This document shows positions 8,209 through 15,919 of a stretch of 64,000 nt of DNA, one piece after another. Both the position numbers and the translations under genes were made by a program. Under the pieces are notes generated by a model. The model was not told the origin of the DNA. It saw only the letters and a list, made by a program, of their open reading frames with translations, and searched no databases. Origin of the DNA: Alkalihalobacterium elongatum. GTDB taxonomy: Bacteria; Bacillota; Bacilli; Bacillales; Bacillaceae_F. The stretch is from contig NZ_WMKZ01000001.1 in assembly GCF_019024285.1 (NCBI RefSeq), positions 558,001 through 622,000 on the forward strand, read 5' to 3'. Each line of letters begins with the position of its first letter. Position 1 is the stretch's first letter.

Positions 8209-9870
8209 TTATCTTAGTTGTACAATTTCGAATCCTATTTTTTTAAGCTTCGACTTATTTTCTGCACTTACAGCTTCCAATTTTATTATTAATTTATACT
8301 GAGCTCTACTCATTGCAACATAGTAAACCCTATGAGATTCTTTATTCATATCAGGGTTTATTAGGAAATCTAGTTCTTTACCTTCCTTTTCAGAAGGGAG
8401 AGTTATACAAACAGTATCAAATTCTTCACCTTTAGATTGATGAATGGTTTTGAAGTCTATAGACCCAGTTTCCGTATTCTTTATTTGTGTAACAAGCTGT
8501 TTATATGTTAATCCATCGTATAATGCTTTTACTCTACCTCTAGTAATTTTACCTGATACTTGATAATGACCAACAATATATTCATTGTGTAAATGAGTAA
8601 TATTTTTATTTTGAAAGTCATCGTAACTATTAAATAGTCTTCTTAGATTTTCTAAAGCTTCTTTTTCAGTAAATTCTTCTGTCTTCCGATAGGCTTGTCT
8701 CATAAATTTTATTGCCTGTTTCATATCAAGGTTTTTAGCTCCTTCCAGGGATTGAACTAAATAATATATTCTCCAACCTCTATCTCCGTCGGAATCTTCC
8801 AACAAAATATTTACATTAGTATGATTGATATTTTTATACGATAAAAACATAACCTTCTCGAACTTATCTTTTAAAAAAGTGTCTAATCCGGATTTATCTC
8901 CAATAAATATTATAGGTGCTGGACCTTCTAAATCAGTAGGTGAATGCTGCTTAAAATCTACTCTTTCACGCATATGGTTCAATACATTAATAATTTGATT
9001 TGTGGATCTTCGATTCCCAGACAAAATGTATACTTTCATATCATCTAAAGTAAATTCTCTAAATAAATCGACATTAGCACCTTGGAAGGAATATATAGAT
9101 TGACATATATCACCGATAACACCTATATACGTTTCTCTCTCACCTACCATTTTAATAATTTCGGTTTGAATAGGACTTGTATCTTGAAATTCATCAATTA
9201 AAATATAAGGAAATCTAGCTCTTATGATTTTTAAGACATCCGGTTTTTCTTTTATTATTCTATAGGCAAAGTATAGGACATCATCGTGACTCAATTTTCC
9301 TTCCGACCAATGTAATTGTTTATAGAGAATGTATGAGTTTTTCTTAATCGAATATTCTCCAATTCGCCCATCAGTATATCTTAAAAACTTAAGAACAGGT
9401 TCTCCATCTTCTAACACCCATTTTAGTTTTCCCAATGCCTCTACTAAAGCTTTGTCATCATTAAAATGTAACTGCTGACTACTTGATTTAAATTCCCTTA
9501 ACTGGCTCCTTCTTAGTTTAATTTCTTCGTGACCATCTATCTTATCTAAAGGAATTGAATCTTCATTTAAAAGCCACAGATATGGCTTAACAATGTACTT
9601 ATAACAAAAACTATGAATAGTGCTAACTTCTGTAAAATCTGTACAGCCTTCTAACCTTTTCACAAGAGTATTTACAGCGGTATTAGTATATGTAATGCAC
9701 GCTATTTGTCTAGTTTTCTTTAGCTTTCTTGAACTTTTGAGAATATGTCTTATATGGTTAGTCAAAAAAGTTGTTTTACCTGCACCTGGACCTGCATAAA
9801 GTTTAAAGTTTTCATCAACAGGAATTTCACTTATACTAGACTCTAATTCAATCGCTACAGAGATATCCAT
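8209..9870 (-). CDS. gajB: Gabija-type UvrD-like helicase (GajB-like), 553 aa
   Basis: All superfamily 1 helicase motifs are visible: Walker A AGPGAGKTTF (residues 26-35), motif Ia ACITYTNTAVNTL, motif II LIDEFQDTSP (near residue 227), motif III GDICQSIYSFQGA, motif IV LSGNRRSTNQI, motif V HQSKGEEFDTV and motif VI YVAMSRAQYKL. Its start overlaps the end of the upstream nuclease gene by 16 bases, so the two are translated together. In Gabija systems the helicase works with the GajA nuclease to stop phage replication. It is slightly longer than the best-known GajB. Function is inferred from the gene pair. Confidence 0.85.
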   Translation of the reverse strand: MDISVAIELESSISEIPVDENFKLYAGPGAGKTTFLTNHIRHILKSSRKLKKTRQIACITYTNTAVNTLVKRLEGCTDFTEVSTIHSFCYKYIVKPYLWLLNEDSIPLDKIDGHEEIKLRRSQLREFKSSSQQLHFNDDKALVEALGKLKWVLEDGEPVLKFLRYTDGRIGEYSIKKNSYILYKQLHWSEGKLSHDDVLYFAYRIIKEKPDVLKIIRARFPYILIDEFQDTSPIQTEIIKMVGERETYIGVIGDICQSIYSFQGANVDLFREFTLDDMKVYILSGNRRSTNQIINVLNHMRERVDFKQHSPTDLEGPAPIIFIGDKSGLDTFLKDKFEKVMFLSYKNINHTNVNILLEDSDGDRGWRIYYLVQSLEGAKNLDMKQAIKFMRQAYRKTEEFTEKEALENLRRLFNSYDDFQNKNITHLHNEYIVGHYQVSGKITRGRVKALYDGLTYKQLVTQIKNTETGSIDFKTIHQSKGEEFDTVCITLPSEKEGKELDFLINPDMNKESHRVYYVAMSRAQYKLIIKLEAVSAENKSKLKKIGFEIVQLR

Positions 9871-11987
9871 TTTATCGCCTCACTAATATAATCTGGAGGA
9901 CTAATTAAATCCTCTTTATCTGTACTAATTAAATAGGCAATTTCTTGTGCAGCTTCTCCTTTTTTAACAGATAAAAGATACCTACTTGCTAGAAGAGCTA
10001 TTTTATTATCTCTATGATCCTCTAAGACCCCAGATTGGAACGAATCCAGTAACTCAGTTTTAAATTTAGATTTCCTGATTCTTTTTATTATTTCTTCTAA
10101 TGCTTCATTTCGATTAACCATCTCAAATAGTTCGGTTAACTCTTTTTTGTTAGAAATTGAACTTGTCACAAAAACATTAGTAGTTGGATTTCTTCTAATC
10201 AATTCATATTCAAAAGTCGAGCTCAACCCAATTGGTTGTGAGAATACCTTTATGTTAGATGAATAGCTCTCACTGTTATTTACAAGTTTATTCGAGATTT
10301 TGTTGTACTTGTATAATTCATTATTTAAACCTAAAAATATAGGTTGGCATTTTTCCCAATTGCTTGAATCACCATCTACTTCATCTTGTGTATCATCTGA
10401 TGATTCTTCGTTTAATTTTTTTCTTACTGGATCTAGATCCGTAATACAAGCTATTTTTTTATTAATTGCATATGGAGATTTTTCAATATCAAATAGTTTA
10501 AGGAAATGATCGAAGTATCTACCCCCAATATTTATTACTGTTGTATGACTATCCTCCAAGTCTAAGCCTAGTTTCCTAGCAAACTCTGGTACAACTAGTT
10601 GTTCAGCTATCCCCTCAACTAGTATGATATTTTTAGCGAAAAACAAATCTGCCTTAGTTACATCTAAAAACCTTTTCACATAATCCTTAGACTTTTTATC
10701 CTCTTCATACTGGGCATTACCCTCTTTAGTTTCAAAAACTCTATGTGGGTAAGCAGCTTTTATTACGTCTTTAGATTCTTCAGTTTCAATATTTAATTTT
10801 TGAAGTACAATTATATCTTCAAGATCTAAAGCAGCAGTTATATTTGGAGAATGAGAGGTTATAAAAATCTGTCTTACTTCAGACTCTTTATTGCTTTTTA
10901 AAAATTGTAAAAATTTATATTGCATACTTGGATGTAAATGAGCTTCAGGTTCCTCAATTGCCAGAATTGAAAATACTTTAGAATTTGATCCAAGATACTC
11001 TCCAGAAGAATCTTTTTGCATTTTTGAAAGTAGTAAAGATATATAGATTAGATTGTTATAACCTAATCCAGTACTTGTTGCCGGTAATTTAATTCCAGTC
11101 TCCTTTTCTACAATTAACCTTAAAGCCGAATATAATTCAGTATCGAGTATTTCACCTTCAAAAATTGGCTTAGAGTTGTCGATACCCGCGCCTGTACTTT
11201 TTACATACTTCAAAATCTGTTCCTCACCTTGACTCATTCTATCTTTCAAAGATTTCAATAACTGCCGTGAATCTTGAGCGAAACTATCTTTTTTAAATTG
11301 AATTTTCTCTAGTTTTTCATTTTCATTTAAGTCTCTATCATTTTTAATATCATAGTCCATATAAAAATCAATTGCTTCTTTTAGAAGTGCATTGTTACCT
11401 TTAAATAGATCCCTTTCTACATCTCTTATCGCACTTAGAAATTGAAAATCGAATCTTGAGAGTTCTGAAGAATTCACCTGATTTTGTAGATCTGGATTTC
11501 CAACATAAATTCTGCTAACAAATTTCTTTAAAAAATGCTGTTCAATTGCTTTCCAATAATCATTGATATCAGTACTTATCATACTACCTATTAATTTTTT
11601 ATATTTATCTACTTCATTCTCAGGCAAGAAAAATTCGAAAGTAATAATTGCCTCATAAGGAGTTCCGATATTAGTTAACCAGTTTGAGACAGTGACCAAT
11701 TCATCTGAATAAGGTTCTTCATTATCCGATTCTAATAATTTTGCAGATATACAAATCTTTGGTGGAACAGATTTTAATTTTTCAATTTCAATATCGTGAT
11801 TAAAATCATTGATATTTAATTTCTTTGTTGATTTATTATCAAACAAGATTTCTAAAGCTTTAATTATTGTGGTCTTACCTGCATTGTTTTGACCAATAAT
11901 CACGTTGATTCCTTCTTTAAATTCAATCGCAGTAGGCTCACTAGGAAACCCTCTGAAATTCGTAACTTTTAGTTCTGATATATACAT
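9855..11987 (-). CDS. gajA: Gabija-type OLD-family ATPase/TOPRIM nuclease (GajA-like), 710 aa
   Basis: I chose the ATG at 11987 (MYISELKVTNFRGF) behind AAGGAG; a longer frame opens at 12020. The ATPase part has Walker A GQNNAGKTT (residues 32-40), Walker B IEEPEAHLHP and the SHSPNIT loop. The C-terminal TOPRIM nuclease has ILVEGIAEQ (near residue 454), NIGGRYF and ACITDLDP (near residue 517). This architecture next to a UvrD helicase defines Gabija. It is longer than the well-studied GajA (about 580 residues), with extra sequence between the ATPase halves and at the end. In known systems nucleotides restrain the nuclease and their depletion by phage releases it. Confidence 0.87.
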   Translation of the reverse strand: MYISELKVTNFRGFPSEPTAIEFKEGINVIIGQNNAGKTTIIKALEILFDNKSTKKLNINDFNHDIEIEKLKSVPPKICISAKLLESDNEEPYSDELVTVSNWLTNIGTPYEAIITFEFFLPENEVDKYKKLIGSMISTDINDYWKAIEQHFLKKFVSRIYVGNPDLQNQVNSSELSRFDFQFLSAIRDVERDLFKGNNALLKEAIDFYMDYDIKNDRDLNENEKLEKIQFKKDSFAQDSRQLLKSLKDRMSQGEEQILKYVKSTGAGIDNSKPIFEGEILDTELYSALRLIVEKETGIKLPATSTGLGYNNLIYISLLLSKMQKDSSGEYLGSNSKVFSILAIEEPEAHLHPSMQYKFLQFLKSNKESEVRQIFITSHSPNITAALDLEDIIVLQKLNIETEESKDVIKAAYPHRVFETKEGNAQYEEDKKSKDYVKRFLDVTKADLFFAKNIILVEGIAEQLVVPEFARKLGLDLEDSHTTVINIGGRYFDHFLKLFDIEKSPYAINKKIACITDLDPVRKKLNEESSDDTQDEVDGDSSNWEKCQPIFLGLNNELYKYNKISNKLVNNSESYSSNIKVFSQPIGLSSTFEYELIRRNPTTNVFVTSSISNKKELTELFEMVNRNEALEEIIKRIRKSKFKTELLDSFQSGVLEDHRDNKIALLASRYLLSVKKGEAAQEIAYLISTDKEDLISPPDYISEAIKWISL

Positions 11988-12121
11988 AACCATACTCCTT
12001 ACATTTATATGTTTGTTCATAATTTTTCTAAATCATTTCAATTTTATCATACAATTAATTGCCAATTTTCAAAAAAAATCATTATGGTATACCAATTGGA
12101 AAGATATCTTGTTTAAAATTT

Positions 12122-12156
12122 AAATACCATAGTCACAGACATTGACTATGGTATTT
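12122..12156. terminator. 13-bp perfect hairpin upstream of gajA
   Basis: AAATACCATAGTC (12122-12134) pairs exactly with GACTATGGTATTT (12144-12156) around a 9-base loop. Placed 135 bases before the gajA start, it probably shields the operon from upstream transcription. A TAAAAT box near 12049 on the minus strand could be the operon's -10. Confidence 0.55.
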
Positions 12157-12202
12157 TAAATGTCATATATTCTTTTTATGTGTTTTGTACTCAAAGACAG
12201 AA

Positions 12203-12258
12203 CCCGTTAGCGCAGCAACCCATTTTATTCTTCAACTCTTGCTCCCGTTTGTTGAGGA
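12203..12258 (-). repeat. Cassette-type element, copy 8 (two cores)
   Basis: On the minus strand CCTCAACAAACGGGAGC is followed by GTTGAAG, and 25 bases on by GCTGCGCTAACGGG. It lies between the YcxB-like remnant and the Gabija operon, the expected place for a boundary. Confidence 0.5.
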
Positions 12259-12261
12259 ACA

Positions 12262-12495
12262 TCAATTAAACTTAATTTTATTTGGCTCAATATTGTTAGA
12301 AACAATTATCTTAAATAAATCAAGATTATCCTTTGATTCGAAAAACCTTGTTGGCAATATTATCGCCTTATGTTTTGATATATACAAAAGAAACATTTTT
12401 TCATATTCCCTTGCTAAGTGAATATCTCTCCAATCAAAAAAGTTATTCGACTTTCCTGTTTGTTGACTAATCCTTCGCTACTAAACTTGTAACTG
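12262..12495 (-). pseudogene. YcxB-like protein remnant, truncated and frameshifted
   Basis: One minus frame reads YKFSSEGLVNKQESRITF; after a run of six T (seven expected) the next frame continues FDWRDIHLAREYEK, then HKAIILPTRFFES to a TGA at 12262. This is the pattern of the YcxB-like C-terminal domain, including a modified IIPKRAF box. The N-terminal half is missing. Family call is by pattern, not by search. Confidence 0.55.
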
Positions 12496-12518
12496 ATTTC
12501 ATATTCATTCCATCACTT

Positions 12519-12635
12519 ATGAAGATGGAGTGTATAAAATGGTTCGTTACACTTCCTAACGGCAAACGTTCTGCAGTAATCATGTGGGTATTTACATTGG
12601 CGGGAATAAGTTTGTTGATTTATCTTCCAGAGTAG
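12519..12635 (+). CDS. Possible small membrane peptide, 38 aa
   Basis: An ATG at 12519 opens a 38-codon frame with one hydrophobic stretch (SAVIMWVFTLAGISLLIYL). No convincing ribosome site precedes it. It lies in the otherwise gene-free stretch 12496-12835. It may equally be a fragment of decayed DNA. Confidence 0.25.
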   Translation: MKMECIKWFVTLPNGKRSAVIMWVFTLAGISLLIYLPE

Positions 12636-12743
12636 GCACGATTAAGGTTTAAGATTTTAGCAGGGGAGCTAGATACGAGGGGTACGTTAACAACACGTTC
12701 ATCCGAAATAGTTCGTCACTAATGAACCTCCCCGACTTACGTT

Positions 12744-12780
12744 AAAAAGTTCTCTTACTATTTTTGTGAGAGAACTTTTT
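12744..12780. terminator. Bidirectional terminator
   Basis: AAAAAGTTCTCT (12744-12755) pairs with AGAGAACTTTTT (12769-12780). It follows the stop of the minus-strand lipoprotein gene and could also serve plus-strand transcripts. Confidence 0.75.
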
Positions 12781-12835
12781 GCTAATTTGCATTATTAATA
12801 GTGGCTTCAGATTTCAGGAAGCATAGATGAATTGT

Positions 12836-13495
12836 CTATCCACGCCAATGACCCGTGTTCTTAAAAAGAATAATGATCGGATAATTTTCTTCTTCACCCG
12901 TATAAGGTACACTTTCTGTGTAAATCCAAACCGAATCGCCTTTATCAAGCATTGTCTCAATCGTGTTCTCATCTGAATAAGGACCGCTATTCCATTCCTC
13001 TAAAAAAAGTTCTTCCCAATTATCTTTTATCGGCGCATTCACAGAAAGGTATAAAGCTTGATCAAACAAAGTTCCTTCTTCACCGTTGTTTATTTCTTTA
13101 TATTCCTCTATTAGATCCCAAACCTCTTCAGCAGTTAGATTGTTAAAAAAAGCCTCAGACCAATTAATTCCCTTGGCGTATCCGTAATCAGGACTACTCA
13201 TGTAATCCTCAAAGATAAAGTACCTAAGTGTCTCCTTCAAGAGTTCCATCTCTTCTAGTGAAACTGACTCACTCGCTTCTTCAGGTGTGTCATTATTAGG
13301 AAACACGCCCACATCATCCGTGATTTCACTCTCACTTGTTTCAATTGAGTTAGAGTTTGAGGTCTCTTCGTTTGTTGCGATTTCATTTTGAGTTTCATCA
13401 TTATACTTTGATTCAGTATGAAGGGTGTCAGTTGAGCAACCGTATAAAAACACCAAAAAAACTGCTATGATCCCATTTAAAAATATGCGTGTCAT
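12836..13495 (-). CDS. Putative lipoprotein, 219 aa
   Basis: I chose the ATG at 13495 (MTRIFLNGIIAVFLVFLYGC) behind GGAGATG; a frame extends to 13555 without support. The signal has a lipobox ending in Cys20. Residues 25-80 are a low-complexity Ser/Thr/Glu/Asn linker. The C-terminal part (EEVWDLIEEYKE to the end) looks folded, with many aromatic and acidic residues. I do not recognise the family. It would be held at the outer membrane face and stands alone between decayed stretches. Confidence 0.7.
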   Translation of the reverse strand: MTRIFLNGIIAVFLVFLYGCSTDTLHTESKYNDETQNEIATNEETSNSNSIETSESEITDDVGVFPNNDTPEEASESVSLEEMELLKETLRYFIFEDYMSSPDYGYAKGINWSEAFFNNLTAEEVWDLIEEYKEINNGEEGTLFDQALYLSVNAPIKDNWEELFLEEWNSGPYSDENTIETMLDKGDSVWIYTESVPYTGEEENYPIIILFKNTGHWRG

Positions 13496-13661
13496 ATGAA
13501 CATCTCCTAATCTAATATATACCATTCTAACTAGATTGCCATAAACAAACAACATTCGTGTAAAGAAACAAAATGCTTTTTTTGTAAAATTAGTTACTTT
13601 TACACTTAAATAGTTAGTTCGAGATAAAATATCTAAAATCTAGATATAGGGATAATTACAA

Positions 13662-13790
13662 ATGAAAAAATTATACCAAGCAAAGTTACACACAGAAGAA
13701 CAATTGGATTTATCCGGTGTTAGATATTTAGAAAGAATAGAAGTATTAGATATACGAAAAAGGATTAAAAAAATCAATTGTAATGAATAA
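13662..13790 (+). CDS. Possible small basic protein, 42 aa
   Basis: The frame starts at ATG 13662 (MKKLYQAKLHTEEQLDLSG) and ends in a Lys/Arg-rich tail. AGGGAT lies 9 bases upstream, a weak ribosome site. A plausible promoter precedes it in AT-rich DNA. It is one of the few plus-strand frames in this region. No family recognised. The stretch around it, 13556-14190, holds no other clear gene. Confidence 0.35.
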   Translation: MKKLYQAKLHTEEQLDLSGVRYLERIEVLDIRKRIKKINCNE

Positions 13791-13991
13791 TTTTTAAGAT
13801 ACATATCTCTAATTAATCACCAATCCCCAATCGGTAAAATCGGATAGTGAATCTATACGTTAATAAAAAATAAAATAAATATTACCATGCCTATATTTAT
13901 TGTTTTAAATTTTTTCAACAATCTAATAGTCTTAATTGGAGTTATAGATTTCTCTCAGTGGTTAAACACCTCCACTTTCTTTGTATTTATT

Positions 13992-14026
13992 AACACACTA
14001 AAAAAGACCACTCTTAACAATTGAGT
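13992..14026 (-). terminator. Terminator of a decayed locus
   Basis: On the minus strand a GCTACTC/GAGTGG hairpin runs into TCTTTTTT. A second terminator at 14947-14974 ends in the same GTGGTCTTTTTT, so the two loci may share descent. Confidence 0.5.
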
Positions 14027-14192
14027 AGCCTCCCTTAATGCATTAACACTTCTGTCCTGATTTAATAATACGATCAATAATCTTCAACTGTTTTTTCTTA
14101 TCTCTTACTTATTATTCCTACTTTCCCTCCCGACCAATTTTTATTTATTTTCTCTGCAACTAATTTTTATCTTTTCTATCAATAAATATATA

Positions 14193-14270
14193 CTATCTTC
14201 CTTCCTTGCCTGTTTTAACTATACTATCGACAATTTCAACAACAGATTTATTTCCTTTTTTGTATAACAT
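14193..14270 (-). CDS. Tiny ORF, 25 aa, probably a gene remnant
   Basis: An ATG at 14270 behind GAGGGG reads MLYKKGNKSVVEIVDSIVKT and stops at 14193. A similar stretch, LKIIDRIIKSGQ, appears in another frame near 14060-14100, which suggests a longer ancestral gene with an internal repeat that has decayed. It follows the 14291 gene by 20 bases. Confidence 0.3.
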   Translation of the reverse strand: MLYKKGNKSVVEIVDSIVKTGKEGR

Positions 14271-14290
14271 AGTATCAACCCCTCACAATT

Positions 14291-14467
14291 TTAGTCATCA
14301 AATACTTCAATAGATGCAATATGATGAGGATTAATAACAACATCGCTAAAAATTTCAACAAATCCATTAATTAAACAATTTTCTTCATCAAAAATTTCTT
14401 CATAAAACTCATACAAAGTCCAATTTAACTTATAAATAACCCCACTTTTCATAATCACAGCTAACAA
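14291..14467 (-). CDS. Small acidic protein of unknown function, about 58 aa
   Basis: A TTG at 14467 lies 8 bases after GGAG; an in-frame ATG at 14452 and a GTG at 14476 are alternatives. The protein is acidic with FYEEIFDEENCLINGF and ends ASIEVFDD. It may be a phage or plasmid-type small protein. No family recognised. Confidence 0.45.
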   Translation of the reverse strand: MLAVIMKSGVIYKLNWTLYEFYEEIFDEENCLINGFVEIFSDVVINPHHIASIEVFDD

Positions 14468-14529
14468 TAACAACACTCCTCTCTAATAAATTATTATTCT
14501 GTATCAAAGAGGTTTATAATTTCTTTTTA

Positions 14530-14614
14530 GCATCCCCTGTTAGACTTGAACCAACAAATCACACAGTTAAAGGGGTGTAAAACCGGTTGCTCTAACCAAT
14601 TTAGCTAAGGCGAC
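14530..14614 (-). other. tRNA-like remnant
   Basis: The minus strand shows a D-arm-like TTAGCTAAATTGGTTAGAGC, an anticodon-arm-like CCGGTTTTACA, and a T-arm with GGTTCAAGTC, then GGGGATGC in place of an acceptor end. The 5' acceptor strand and the 3' half of the anticodon stem no longer pair. This is a dead tRNA, perhaps phage-borne or left by an integration event. Confidence 0.45.
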
Positions 14615-14946
14615 AAAATAAAAAAACTATACAAATTAGCTTAAAAGATAATTTTCATACCTTTAAATCTAATCTTTACTCAGGAAACAAAGTATAGTCC
14701 TAATTGCTTATATGAGAAATACAGTTTTCTACATTACCATTCTAAAGCACTGAGGGATGCTATTTTATTATTTATAAGCATTTAGGCAATTTAGTATTAG
14801 ATATTGATCATTATTGTGCGTATGGAAGTCCTAAGAGGGCAACTTAGATTGTTTGATTTTTCTCTTCAATTCAACTTCTCTTTATGATCTCATGTGGTAT
14901 ATTTTTGTGAGTTTTCATCTTTTCGTTGTCTGTGGGTTAACAACAT

Positions 14947-14974
14947 AAAAAAGACCACCTTCGTTATTATGGTC
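14947..14974 (-). terminator. Terminator after the immunity-like pseudogene
   Basis: On the minus strand GACCA..TGGTC runs into TTTTTT. It follows the stop at 14998. Confidence 0.6.
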
Positions 14975-14997
14975 AGGGTGTTTAAACCTTAACTACT

Positions 14998-15137
14998 TTA
15001 TGCTTTTGTTAGAGACCAAACTAATGCAATAATCCACCCTATCCCTGACCAGACCTTGTTTGCTTTACATCTGCAACTATAGCTGGTGTAAAATAAGCTA
15101 CAACTGCAATTAATAATAATTGCTCTATGATAATCAC
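14998..15137 (-). pseudogene. Superinfection-immunity-like protein remnant
   Basis: Behind AAGGAAGTG the frame reads EQLLLIAVVAYFTPAIVADV, then breaks. A second frame gives IGWIIALVWSLTKA and a stop at 14998. The two ends match the two membrane segments of the short superinfection-immunity family (about 70 residues), but the middle is deleted and the start codon is ATA. Such genes are commonly carried by phages or plasmids. Confidence 0.5.
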
Positions 15138-15361
15138 TTCCTTAAGTTTAACAATAATATACCCCATAAGAATTATTCCTTATTCAAAAAGTTAATTTAG
15201 TTTACATCCGATTTTTTGTTTACAAAAAATCTTAAGTCAAACTGTGTAAAAATGAAAAACTAAAGACAACCTCTTCAATTGAATACCAAAGCAATTCAAC
15301 TTTGAAGAAGTTTACAAAAAATAAGAAACAGTTTCGTTATTTTTTAAGATATATTTTTTAC

Positions 15362-15373
15362 TGTAAAACCGGT
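15362..15373 (+). repeat. 12-bp direct repeat of the 14576 sequence
   Basis: TGTAAAACCGGT occurs here and at 14576-14587, inside the anticodon part of the tRNA-like remnant. The two copies are 786 bases apart in the same orientation and flank the immunity-like pseudogene. It could be an attachment-site core. Confidence 0.35.
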
Positions 15374-15503
15374 GCCGAGTTTGGTGCCCAAATTAAAAAA
15401 TTTAACGATACTCAAGATCACAATAAAATATCAAAAGCTTAATACAAAGCACTATACAGCACTCTTTGATGCTATAAAGTATAGACCATATAGAACTTCA
15501 AAA

Positions 15504-15559
15504 CCTCTCGAGAGGCACGTGCTGTCTCTGGTGGGTTCGATTCCCACACAGTCCCGCCA
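15504..15559 (+). other. tRNA 3'-end-like remnant
   Basis: After a CCTCTCGAGAGG palindrome comes a T-arm (GTGGGTTCGATTCCCAC) and an end GTCCCGCCA. The T stem is perfect, but there is one base too many before CCA and no 5' half upstream. The flanking 15138-15830 stretch has no convincing gene. This is what a tRNA 3' end captured by an integrated element would leave. Confidence 0.4.
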
Positions 15560-15830
15560 AACTAAGTTTTTTCACAACTGGTTATAAATCTGTGTCACGA
15601 GGTCTTATGGGTGGTTTTGATGGTGACCTCGGGAGACCTATTTGCGAAACCTCTAGATATAAACTCGTCTGTAGCCTTCTTCAATTAAGATTGATGGAGG
15701 TTATTTTTGTTAGTAAAAGTATACTAACTGCAGTATTCATATTACTGTTAAATGTTATTACTCCAAGAAAACAGGGGTAAGACAAAATATATGATAACTC
15801 ACTAGTAAACATAGTTCTAAACTCAATAAA

Positions 15831-15866
15831 GTAAAAAAACTAAGTGAGTTCACTCAGTTTTTTTAC
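15831..15866. terminator. Bidirectional terminator
   Basis: AAAAAAACTAAGTGAG pairs with CTCAGTTTTTTT. It closes the minus-strand oxidoreductase gene ending at 15920. Confidence 0.75.
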
Positions 15867-15919
15867 AAAACATATTGTTGGTTTTTTCACTTAAACACAG
15901 CCTTATTTTTAGTCAATGT

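Noticed and set aside
3900-12300. A true integron
   Set aside because: No integrase gene or attI-like site is visible in the window, so only the cassette-like array is reported.
12185-12421. 78-codon plus frame
   Set aside because: It runs across two cassette-element cores and the antisense of the YcxB-like remnant.
15372-15587. 71-codon plus frame
   Set aside because: It reads through the tRNA 3'-end remnant and has no ribosome site.
15592-15780. 62-codon plus frame with a hydrophobic end
   Set aside because: The only Shine-Dalgarno-like GGAGG overlaps its internal ATG. Nothing supports translation.
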